A stretch of DNA of 64,000 bases from Hirudinaria manillensis (lineage: Eukaryota > Annelida > Clitellata > Hirudinida > Hirudinidae): assembly GCA_034509925.1 (NCBI GenBank), contig CM067530.1, positions 5,874,001 through 5,938,000 of the forward strand, written 5' to 3'. Positions 34,221-45,725 of the stretch are shown here, piece after piece. Position 1 is the first letter of the stretch; every line of letters starts with the position of its first letter. The notes beneath the pieces are model-generated. The model ran no database searches, was not told the DNA's origin, and saw only the letters and a program-made list of their open reading frames with translations. The position numbers and the translations under genes are program-made.

Positions 34221-36241
34221 TTTGCAATTTTTAGACCATAGGCTGGCGTTTTAAGCAATCTGAACACATATGAGCCTCTATTATTTACGGGCTGGTAAAC
34301 GTAACAGTGCGCTATTGATTATTACACTCGTGTTGAAATACTTTAATTTAATTGGATGGTAGAGGATTAAGGACCTAGCTAATTACAACTGAAAATTTAA
34401 TGAAATTGTACTTATAATTCTGATTACTTATATGATTTGTGACATATTAATTTAGCCACTTACGCACGAGCGCCTATTTTAAAATTCTACAGATGTCAGT
34501 ATTGCTGTTACGAAGTTTATAAGGTTTGTAGTCTCTAAAATCTTGGTCATTAACTAGTGCCAGTTGAAATCCTTTGAGCTATTTCAATATTACTCAAAGA
34601 TTTGGTTTATTATTTAATATAAAACAATATTCTAATGAACAGTTTCTTCTTTATTTTAATTTTGTTTATTGAAATTGGGGTTATTTTTTACTACATCAAT
34701 TTATGTTTTATGTTTGATAATTTGTGTTGTGGAATATCATATTCCAATTATGTCTGCTAGAAAAACCCTACTGAGAAACTTTAAGCTATTATATGACGGA
34801 GGCATGCTTTAAGCAGCTTTGCCATATTTTGCCTTCTAGTGTTTCAGAGACTATAATTATAATTATCTCCCAGTGATTAAAATCTGTTGGGAGCCCTGTC
34901 AATCAATTATTTTGGGCATGCTTACTTGATTCGGTCCTTTGTCACGTCGCAGCCACGGCAAGACAAATGGCCCCCAAGTACCACAAAATTAAGTATACAA
35001 ATAAGCTATCACATCTGATCTAATCTACAATCCGTTTTTAACTTTTCATTTAGTAACTGACTTTCTTTTATCATGAAATATCATAGTTCACTGATATTTT
35101 ATTTAATAATAACAGTAATACTACCTTAAAAAACCCATAAATTTGCCTATTACATTCATGAAAAACGCAAAAAAAAGACTGCAAAATAATTTAAGAATCT
35201 CGGAGAAAAAAAACCTAAACGTGGAATGTGTATTGAATGCAGATTAAAAAAACAAGGAAAATTTACCTCAATTTTTACTTTGAAGGTAAGTCGTTAGGAA
35301 CTTGCCGATTAAGTTAAGATAAAGTGCTAATTCAGGTGGATATCTCAAAAATGGTACTTGAAAAATAATAACTAAATAATATTGAAAATGTTAAGTTATT
35401 TAAATGAAACTACGGTGCCCGAGCAGTCACAAGATTCATCATGAGGAAAATCTTAAAAATTCAATTTGAGAACATATCATCGAATGTTGAAAATCACTCT
35501 ACAAACTCTATACTTATAAGAATTGAAATACATGTGTAGCATAAGAAATAAAATCAAGACAGAAGGACCTTTGGGACCTTGCGAAAGAGAGAAAGTCGAT
35601 CTAATCAATATGTCTTAATAATTCTGAAGTGAAGCATCCAACCGATCAATATTAGCAACAACAATATTCATAATTTGGCATTCCCTTTGTATATTTTTAC
35701 TATACATTTGGTGACCAACAAATTAAACTTAATTTATAAGCTTAAGAGTTCCGCAGACCAACCCACTTTTATCAAAACCCAGGTGCGTAGGAACATACCA
35801 ACAATGATAATGATTTTATTATACGACCGTTGTGAGAGTTAATGGACTAATGGGCATATTCATAAAAGCTATTGTTTAATGATTTTGAAGTTTTAACAGT
35901 TTGCAAAGAAGAATAAAACATGAAATAAACAATTTTTAATTAATATTATATTAAATTGTTGATAGAAGGCACGCATCCTTCAGGAGAGAAGTGTTTAAAA
36001 AAGAATTTTCAAGTAACGAGCGCGGCTTTTTTGAAATTGTTGCGGGTGGTGGTATATTGTACCTACGTTGTCAAGGAGTCTGTTTTAATTTGCAAATATT
36101 AGCAACTATCATTAATTGGAGTAATATCTATTACTTTCTATATTTATGCGATTGAATCTCAATTCGCAGACGTAAGTGTTATTGTTTCTAGACGTATGTG
36201 GTTGTTTCGAAGTAATCAAGTTAGCCCCGATTTCTTTTTAG
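34221..36241. promoter_or_regulatory. Divergent intergenic region between GFAT and E2F7/8
   Basis: 2.0 kb of AT-rich DNA between the GFAT start codon (minus) and the first E2F7/8 coding exon (plus). The E2F7/8 ATG lies directly after an acceptor (TTCTTTTTAG, 36232-36241), so at least one non-coding 5' exon should lie in this interval. No repeat or RNA gene was recognised. Confidence 0.45.
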
Positions 36242-39200
36242 ATGAAGGAGTGTACTAGTGAGTTAGAGAAAAACATATGCGAACCTTGTAGTCCCACAAA
36301 ATCTGATGAAAGCGATGAGATTTTACCACCGTGGACTCCAACTTCCAATTTCAAATTGCTACTTAAAGCCATCAGTCCCGATTTGAAGAACCGGGATATT
36401 TTTGACAAAGATTTTACGAATGGCAAGAGCAAGTCACTCACTGTTGACTATGGATTATCACAAGATAAAAAAGCAAAGTTGGAAGTTTATGGAAGAAAAG
36501 AAAAATCACTGGGAGTTTTGTGTCAAAAGTAAGATGTTGTGAATTAATATTTTTATTGCTAAGGTTACAAATTCTGATTAATATGGTTTACCAAGAGATT
36601 GATATAGTAAAGTTAGCATTGACATTATTGTTTACAATTATATTATAATTTTTAATTCATGGTTTTTGAGTAAATAAATAAATTTTAATTGACTCATGCA
36701 CTTCACTTATGTATTTGTTTTGGGATTTTATTTTACTTGATTATATCTTTCATATTGCAAGTGCTCATCAATCTTATTTTGATCTTGACCTGAAAATTTT
36801 TGATTAAAGTTTTAACTCTTTTGAATTATGTTTTCATAAAATTCTCCTCACGATATTGTGGTCTCATGATTTATGTGATATTTATATCATCTAATATTTG
36901 TTCCCTGTTTCTGGTATTTAAGCAAAATAAGAAGGGATCAAACAAATCTGATTAGATTTATTAAATTAACCTGATTAGATTAGATTTTAATTGATTTAGA
37001 TAAAAAAATTACATTCATGTTTACTGTTTGTACTGATTATATGGCATTAGTGGTTGATATCAATTTGTATTTAGATTCCTCTCCATTTATCCACCCTTTC
37101 CACCTGCAAACACTGAAATCTGTTTGAAGGATGCTGCAGATCGTCTGGGTGAGTCAACAGTTCATTTTTAATCTCAGCTTACAATATGAATCTCAGGGTA
37201 ATGGTTAATAATGGTTTCTGTTAATAATGCTTTTGTTTTGTTGATAATTTATTATTTGTCAGACAATATTTCATCATAATTAGTTTATAAAAATGTTTTT
37301 AAATATGTCTTTTGTAAAAGTATGACTAATAGAGAATCAATATTTGAAAATGTAAAAAATCTTTCTGTCTCATGTTCTTTAATTTGCAGGTGTTGGAAGG
37401 AGAAGAGTTTATGACATCATCAACGTAATGGAATCCATAGAACTAACCACTCGTATGGCAAAAAACAAATATTTATGGCTTGGGAAAAATCATCTGAGCA
37501 GTGCCATAAAGAAGCTCAAAGTAAGTATTACTGTATTTTTCTTGTTGCTATTTTATCAACCATTTCGTTATTTAGAAACAGGCAATAGACGAAGGTCTCG
37601 ATAAGAAACTTGAAAAGTTTTGGAGTGTGGAGAAAGTATTCGACCTGAGAAAAGATTGTGAAGTTAAGGCCGATCCGTCGGATCAGGCCAATAACGTTCC
37701 CATTAATTTTGGAGCAGGTTGCACATTTTCGGATTTCTTTCGTTAAACTATTTTAAAAGCTGCAGTTTCTAGACGTGAATGGGTTAAGCGACCTTGAATC
37801 ATATTTTGAAGACGTTTGTTTTCAGACGACACTCGAAAGTCGCTCAGTGCTTTGAGCCAAAAATTTCTCATGATGTTCCTGGTTTCCAAGGTAATTTTAT
37901 GGGACTGGTTTTAAATTGAAATGTAAATAAATAAATTATAAATGTTATAAATTGTAAATATTATAAATTATATATGTTATAAATAAAATCATTGATTAGT
38001 TCTAATATTATTTGTAAATAAAACACATGGCAAGGCATTGGTGATAACGACATTCATAACGGTGTTCAATTTATATGGTGCCAAGTACCTGGTAGAGTCT
38101 GTTGGTTCACTATGGCAATAATATAATAATATAGTGCGCACCATAAAGATAGGACAGGTGCATATTTTGACGAATATGTAGTGGAGTTATGTAAACCATT
38201 TTTTTTATAGGATATAGTAAAATAATTTACATTTACAGATTTATCAAATTTATTGTGCAAAAATAAATATTTTGTGAGAATTTAACAAAACATTGGAAAT
38301 CCCTGAAATTGCACACATCAACGAAGAACACTCAAATTTATTGGGTTTAAACTTTTAAATTATGATTTATGTGAAAGTCAATAATTAGTTTTATCTCCTT
38401 TCTTCATAATTACCTCTTTAATTCTGTTTTTTAATGAATCCAGGAAAGTTTTTAGGCTGTCTTCATCCAGCTCTTTCCAGGCCTTTTCCAAAGAGTCTTT
38501 CAGCTCTTGAACGCTGGAATATTGCTTGCCATTACAATATATTTTCCTGGCAAGCAATTCCCACACGTTTTCTACGGGGTTCAAGTCTGGGGAGCGAGAA
38601 GGCCACTTGAGAACCTCCAAATTCCTTTCCTGGAAAAAAAGTTTGGTTGATCTTGCCATGTGTAGAGGGGCATTGTCATGCTGGAAGATCACCCTTTCAT
38701 TTCCAAATTTGTCACGTAATGTAAACAAATGACGGTCCAGTGTTTGAACATATTTGGCAGAGTTTTGCTTCCCCTCTAAGAACACAAGTTCTGAAGAACC
38801 TCGAGAGGAAATGGCAGCCCAAACCATCACTGAGCCACCTCCAATATTTCTTTTAAAAAACGATTTTTTGGACCTTCTGACATCATGCCAATGATATTTG
38901 AATCCATCTGGACCATCTAAGTTAAATTTCTTTTCATCTGAAAAAATAACGGAGTTCCAGTTAGTGTCCAAATCCAGCATCTCCTTTGCCCAGTTCAGCC
39001 TGGATTTCTTGTGGGCCTCCGTCAGAAGCAGCTTGTGCTGACGCTTAAACTTTAGAAAACCACTTCCACGGAGACACCTCAATATTGTCGATTGACTGAC
39101 ATTCAGGTTTAAGTTATTTTTTAAGTCCTTTGTTGAACTGAGCCCCTTGGAAGCTTCACGAAAGATGACTCTTCTCTGACGTTCATCCAGTTTTTTTGGT

Positions 39201-40190
39201 CTTCCAGGAGAACAAATTGTTCCATAACTTTGAGGAGCACTTAAAAAACGACTAATAACATTTCTAGAGCGATTCAACCTCCTAGAAATTTCAGAAATTG
39301 ACAAATTCAAGTCTTTAAAGGCAAGAATTTGCCCTTTTTCAATATCATTAAGTTGCTTTCCTAAACCCATCTATAATAAAGTTACCTATCGGTATTTTAT
39401 TCTGTAAACATCTTACGGACGTCAAGTAACATGTAAGGAGTATTATTAAGTTAATGAACTTTTGTGAAACCTGTAATAAGATTTTTTTTTTCACAACGGA
39501 AGAGACCCCATGCTCCGTTGCGGAAACTCCGAGAAACAACAAAAGCGTTTCTTGGTGGATTCTCACAAATATTCAAATTTTTACTAATCAATTAATTAAT
39601 TACTTTTTTGTGATCGTTAAAATCAGCATTTTGACAAAAGTTTAACGGTAATTTTAAAGATAGAAATCGTGTGATTCTCGAACCTATCCTATCTTTATGA
39701 CGCGCACTGTACATACATGTTCTAATATAATAATATTCTCAGCTCTCATAAAGATGACCGAAAGTTTTTTTTGTTTTTAAAATTGAAATCTTCAGAACCA
39801 CATCCTTCACTTGGAAATGGGAGCAAAAATTCTCTTGGACGATCCTTACGTCGAGAAGAATGACACGTCAAAATTCAAAAGTAATGTCTCAGCCGCATCT
39901 TTAACGTGTTTAATTTAATGTTATTTAATAATAATAATGATAATAATAATAATAATTTTAAATCTTTATTATATCAGCAATGATAAGAAGACTTTACGAC
40001 ATAGCCAACATCATGACAACTCTTGAACTGATAACAAAAATTCAAACCAACGAGGTGAAGCACAGGAAACCTTTCTATAAATACATTGGTCCTCTCTCAG
40101 ACGAGCCCAGCACCACCACTTGTGGTGAGCCTTACGTTTGAACTGGAAAAGGATAATTTCTTTTCGTTTTGATATTATTAATTATTGTTG

Positions 40191-40235
<45 letters not shown>

Positions 40236-40821
40236 TCAGATATAAACGTGCAAGCTAAAGAAATGAAATGCTCGAGAAGTCTCCAGAAATGTCTTTCTTT
40301 CGATCAGATTTGCGAAGCAGCCTCTGCAGCGAGAAACTCTTTGAAAGGTACGTCCGGCAACTTTTTCCGTTTCTTACACGCAAGATCGGTCGACGGCAGC
40401 TTGTTCCGGTTTCGTTTCAGGCGTGGTTTCCCAGGCCTCGGTGGAATCCGTGGCCGAATCGTGCTCCAGTGACGGAAACAGCGAAGGAAAGTGCGAAGGC
40501 GACGCGAGGTGGAACGAAAGTTTCGCCAAAGCGGCGGTTGCGAACAAGAACGGCAGTTCGATCAAAGAGGCGGTGGGTTTGCCGGCCGTAAACATCAGCC
40601 TGAGGAAGATTCCTCTGTTTCGTCTGAACTCCACTGCAGGAAATTTTCAGTCTGGCAACGGTATGGCGAAGACGTGCCTTCACAACATCCGGTTCATTCC
40701 CTACAGCTCGTGCACTTTGAAGAGATTCTGCGACGAGGACGAAAACGACAATTCTTCGTATCCAAAGAAAGTGGTGAAGTTGATTATCAAGAAAGACGCT
40801 TGCAAGGTCCTGCCTTCTTAA
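36242..40821 (+). CDS. E2F7/8: Atypical E2F transcription repressor (E2F7/E2F8 type)
   Basis: Nine exons join in phase: 36242-36528, 37075-37148, 37390-37520, 37576-37717, 37826-37890, 39796-39880, 39978-40124, 40240-40347 and 40421-40821. Total 1440 bases, 479 residues. Two winged-helix E2F DNA-binding domains are visible: first ~88-155 ([35 protein letters not shown]) and second ~215-300 ([34 protein letters not shown]). Two tandem DNA-binding domains and no dimerisation, Rb-binding or transactivation region define atypical E2Fs, which bind TTCCCGCC-type sites without DP partners and repress S-phase and endocycle genes. The tail is shorter than in vertebrates (~860 residues). Intron 5 carries a Tc1 transposon. 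The last exon is noticeably richer in G+C than its surroundings. AATAAA signals follow at 40950-40968. Confidence 0.93.
38132..38160 (+). repeat. Left terminal inverted repeat of the Tc1 element
   Basis: Pairs with 39681-39709 over about 29 bases with roughly four or five mismatches, including the outermost base (T instead of C). Confidence 0.85.
38378..39370 (-). CDS. Tc1 transposase (DD34E)
   Basis: 330 codons without a stop or frame break, close to the usual ~340. A paired-like helix-turn-helix N-terminus ([20 protein letters not shown] ~24-43) and the GRPKK hook (~56-60) precede the catalytic core. Catalytic residues are Asp145 (VIFSDEKKF), Asp232 (FQHDNAP) and Glu267 (DLNPVENVW) with 34 residues between the last two. 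All key residues are present, so it may be active, although the two terminal repeats differ slightly. The ATG at 39370 gives [18 protein letters not shown], a typical start for the family. Confidence 0.95.
   Translation of the reverse strand: MGLGKQLNDIEKGQILAFKDLNLSISEISRRLNRSRNVISRFLSAPQSYGTICSPGRPKKLDERQRRVIFREASKGLSSTKDLKNNLNLNVSQSTILRCLRGSGFLKFKRQHKLLLTEAHKKSRLNWAKEMLDLDTNWNSVIFSDEKKFNLDGPDGFKYHWHDVRRSKKSFFKRNIGGGSVMVWAAISSRGSSELVFLEGKQNSAKYVQTLDRHLFTLRDKFGNERVIFQHDNAPLHMARSTKLFFQERNLEVLKWPSRSPDLNPVENVWELLARKIYCNGKQYSSVQELKDSLEKAWKELDEDSLKTFLDSLKNRIKEVIMKKGDKTNY
39681..39709 (-). repeat. Right terminal inverted repeat of the Tc1 element
   Basis: Reverse complement begins CAGTGCGCGTCATAAAGATA, the typical CAGTG-type Tc1 end, next to the TA target at 39710-39711. 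Confidence 0.85.
40191..40236 (+). repeat. (ATT)n microsatellite in E2F7/8 intron 7
   Basis: About 15 uninterrupted ATT units ending at the acceptor of the exon at 40240, so the array forms most of the polypyrimidine/branch region. Confidence 0.9.
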
Positions 40822-40949
40822 TGCGTTTAATTGTTTAGGCTTTTAAGCTTTACTGTTTATTTATTCCAACCTGCTTCTATTCTGATTGATCGAAATTTTA
40901 ATAATTGCTTATATAATTGTCATTTTGTAAGTAACCGATGTACATTGTA

Positions 40950-40968
40950 AATAAAATGATTTAATAAA
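40950..40968 (+). terminator. Polyadenylation signals of E2F7/8
   Basis: Two AATAAA hexamers (40950-40955 and 40963-40968) about 130 bases after the stop codon. Confidence 0.7.
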
Positions 40969-41420
40969 TCTGCCAGTCTTTGAACACATAATTTATGTTA
41001 ACATGTGGTCGGCAGATGTCCGTCCATCCATTCTTTGTTTGAAATTTGTTCCGAACCAACAAAGCACTACTTTCAATGCACGACCGCATGATGGCTCCCT
41101 AACGAAATCAGTGCTTTCATTAACTCCCTCGTGTCAATCGCTTATGCTTTCCTCTGTTCTTGTTTATTCGTCTGCTTCTGTAATTTCATTGCAATTAATC
41201 GAATTTTTGAGTCAAAAGAGAGTTTAATGCTAAATTTATTTTTTAATTAGGTTGGCTCACATTATTAATGCATTTCCGGAGCAGTCGGCGGGCCAAATAT
41301 TCTTTGGAAGGCACTAATTGTTCAATTTGTGACTAGCAATCGAATGTCTTTGAATCCAGATGTTCATAAGACTCATACTACATCTGAGTGATGATGGACA
41401 CAATATTTACACGATCGGAG
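40969..41420. other. Gap between convergent E2F7/8 and IRAG-like genes
   Basis: No coding exon seen. It should contain the 3' UTR of the minus-strand gene whose stop is at 41421. Confidence 0.4.
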
Positions 41421-44400
41421 TTAAGCGGCAGTGAAAAAGAACTTTAAACTAAGTAGAGCGAGGATTGCGATGGAGATGGCGCTGACGATGAGGATGAGTC
41501 CAACTCCTGCATCACTTGAATCAATACCTTTCGAAATGCTTGTCAGCTGTTCCTTCAAAGTCTCCAGGTTGCTTGCTTTTTGTGTTTTCAAGCGCTTCTT
41601 GTAGGTTGGCGGTTCACTACAAGAGGTTCAGATTAATAAACATTAAAGATTACATTTCAAACTAAGTTCAGAGTTAATATGCACTGATTTAAAAAGGGGA
41701 AAATTTTTCAAATAACGTTTCGATGGATTGTGATTTAAATTAGAGGGGTCGGTATAAAAACTGAATGGTCGAGTGACACGGCCCCAAGCCTGAATTCTTC
41801 ATTATTATAGTCATAAAGGAAATATCCATCTCTATCGATAACTTTTTTTTGACTTCAATTTTTGGTATGGAAAACAAAATCAAAGTCGCATACCATAAAC
41901 TAACCATATGCCATATACCTACCATACACCATGTACCCACCATACACCATATACCTACCATACCCACCACATATCTACATCATATTTCGACCATATACTT
42001 GTAATACAAGTAAAATACGCCTCAGTTCAGCATCAACTTCGAAAAGATAATTTTTGAAATCTGGGCCAGTGACTCGGGTATTTCAATAAGAATAACATCT
42101 GGTCGAGGTGATTTCTAGATGGCATCCAATAAACGTTTCAACATGAAATATATCTTCCATGAATATCAAATAACTTTAATAATGATGATTTCTGTTTACC
42201 TTGGAGGAGGAAGTTAAAGTTAAATATAATATATTTTCAATGAGTTTTAAAATTTAACTTCCTTTAAATATTTCGGCATTAATTTTAATTAACCAAAATA
42301 AGATAAATCAATTTACTTTCTACTCGGTAGACTAATTCCTCTTTTAAAAAATTTCTCTGGACTTTCATCGTGATGATTTCTATCCCCTGAGTTGCTAGTA
42401 CTTTTGCTGTAATTTAAGAATTTAACTTTAAATTCTGATATTTAACATTAAATAAACTCTTATATTTCTGCCAGCGCTTTTCATTTACCCGCTGAGAACA
42501 AGTTTTGGTAGTTGCCGACCGAATGTCTCCTCCCTCCATGTTTCTTCAAAATTCTGAAACAAATTTAAACAATTTTAAACATTATCTGAATAAATTCTGC
42601 TTCCTTAAACTATTAAACATAGTTTAACATTTTAACAATCAACGTGTTCTATAATTTAGGTATAATTTTAAGAAATGATTTCCCTTCAAATCGGAATTGT
42701 TATAAATTTGTTTCCATAGGCTCCTTAAACATGTAACAAACAAAAAAGGTTTGAATAAACAACATAAATAAATATTCACAAATATTCACTTGATTTGGCT
42801 TAAAGTTCCTTGGCACTGCTGCCAAACTTGCCCGGCGACGGCTTTCCTGTAACGACATCAGTTAATATTAATTACTTATTAATTATGTCAACCAATATTA
42901 ATTATTAAGTAATGATTAAGTATCATTAATAATTAATTAACCTCGACATTAATTAATGATCATTAATGATTAAGTATCATTAATATTATTATTTAATATT
43001 ATAATATATTATTATTATTATTATTTTATAAAGGCTGAATGAATACAATTAGTATTAAAAACTGAAAATATAGTTACTAAAATAATCAAACTATCTAACA
43101 TCAAGTTACATTAACATCAAGCAACTAGAATTTACCACGATTAACCAAAGTAATCGTTAAAATTCATGATTTCGGCTGTTTTAAATTTGTAATTTGTAAA
43201 TAGGGACATTAAATTCGTAAATTAAATTTTGCTTAAACCCTTTAAATTCAATTGAACTATTAATAGTTTTATAAATATTAAATAAATAAAAATAACTTTA
43301 AAAAAGGCAACTATGAATTAAGACTAAATTAAAAATAAAATAAACTGATGTAAACCTAATATAAAAATAATGCTAATAACAACAATTAACAGATCTATAT
43401 AGAATCGTTTTTTTCTTCCGAAGTTATCATGATTTTCCACTCTGGCAGACGATATAAGAACATATGGAGATGATGAAGATGATGACGATGGTGATGATGA
43501 TGACGATGACAACCACGATGCCGTGGACAATGACAAGTATTAATTTAGAGCGGTTTTGTTCAAATCAAACTTAATTTTAAATTAGATTTATTATTATTTA
43601 AATTTTATTTAAATTAGATTTAAAATTAAATAAATGTCTTTTTTTTTATCATTTCTCAACCTTAAACAATGGGTTTATCTTCCACTTTGAATCCAAAAGA
43701 ATTATCTATGAAGCTGATAGGACTGCAGTATCCCATACTGGATCATTCCAAGGAGATAGGGGCAGCAAGTTAGCGTAAAGTGTAATAAAGATTTCGACTG
43801 CTTAGAATCTTTGGAACACATGATTCAAAAAGTTCCCGCTAAAAGAGAGACACTAACATCAGAACAACGACAACATTGTTAAGACACTTATGCGTTAGTT
43901 ACACGAAAAGGCTCTTTGGCATAGAACTTGCATCTCCACCAACGATGCAACGAATCAGAAATTCTTGACTTTGGTCTTGGAAAATTGAAAAGGAATGTCG
44001 CCTGCGACTTTAATCTGAATCTTTAATCTTCGTGAAAATAAGTGAACAAGAAAACACGAAAGGAGACCATTAAATCTGACCAATCGCGTGAACATCTTAA
44101 GGAGATGATGGATCTCTTATACTTTACAGAATTTAAATAAATAATTTAATTCTGGCGGAGAGCGAGAACGTTGAGATTAATGTGCTTAATGAGCTTTGTA
44201 ATCCGAGAAAACTTGCCTTGTAGAAAACTTACAGGATTAGGAGGATCAATAGCGCCCCTGTAGCTCACGCAACTACAGCTACTATTTTACAATATTTACT
44301 AATTCTATTTAATTGTATTTACTTGAAATACTTTCAATTGCATTGAGACACTCATTCATTCATTCCAGAAGAAAGCACTTCTAGGAAAAAATACATCGCT

Positions 44401-45649
44401 TATAAGAAGGAGTTTGCTTATCTTTTGAGTGAAAAAGAATTTCAATAAATTTTAATCAAGATTTCGATTCATTGCCGAATTACTGAGTAATTATTGCTGA
44501 GATCAGATCAGTCATTTGCCTCATTTACGTACATAAATTATTATGTAATCAATATGTAAATTATTATTATTATTGTAATCAATATTTTCATCATTAATTG
44601 GTATTAAATTACAGCTAAATAGCTATAAAACAATTAATAATAATATTATTAAAATTAGAAACACTGAGATGTTTAACTTAAAGACTTGTTGAACTGCAAA
44701 ATAAACTTCATCTAAACGTGTAAATATTCGAACATCCAGTGATAAATAAACAACATGCATTTAATAATAAAATCTATTAAAGAAGAAATAAAACATAAAA
44801 ATCTCCAGAAATTAAAAGAAAAACAAAATGTTAAATGAGCGATATTATGTGCATTTACTTCGCAGTTTTCGAACAACCGACGAGAGTTTTTGTTTGGTGG
44901 ATTCACATTCCTGATCCGAGAAGTGGACATTTTTAAAAACATTTATTTGCATTTAAAAGCATTTATTTACATTAATTTGCTCATTTTTAAAAGCATTTAA
45001 AAGGCATTATTTACATTTATTTGCTATTTTTAAAGGCATTTATTTACGTATTTTGTTAATTTATTCTCATCAAATTCTAATGTTTGCATTGAATCCAATG
45101 GTCTGATGATTGATCATTAAAAGCTATTTATTATTTTAAATATTTATTTTAATGCATTTTGCAATGTTTTGGTGGCCAATCTTTCACAGATTAACTTAAA
45201 AGTCCTATTAACAAGTTTTTTAAGTGATAACAGCGCATATTAAAGTAATAAATAAATAAATAAATAATTAATTTGTCAATTGTTTCATGACCCAATATTC
45301 GATGTATATTTTAATTAATAAAATAAATTTAATTAAATATTCATGAATTTACGAACCTTGAGACGAGAATGGAAAGAATTCATTCGTGTCGGTAATGGAG
45401 GTTCAGTGGCACCTTTGGATACACGGATACATAATGTTAACGATGAAGAGGTTGATGATGATGATGATGAGGACGACGATGACTATGATGATAATGACGT
45501 TCACGGCGATGATGAGGACAACGACGCAGATGATGGTAACAAGATTAATATGCCTCTGTCGAGGTTGATAGCAGAGAAATGTTAAGGATAAAAATAGTAC
45601 AAATGATGCTCATAAACATGGTGTTGAATCATTACTTTATATAATTATC

Positions 45650-45725
<76 letters not shown>

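Larger units (their letters stand above)
38132..39709 (-). mobile_element. Tc1-family DNA transposon, apparently complete
   Basis: A 1.58 kb element flanked by TA on both sides (38130-38131 and 39710-39711). The terminal inverted repeats run about 29 bases: left TAGTGCGCACCATAAAGATA, right (reverse complement) CAGTGCGCGTCATAAAGATA, with a few mismatches. It contains one uninterrupted transposase gene. It lies within E2F7/8 intron 5 in the opposite orientation to that gene. Confidence 0.92.
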
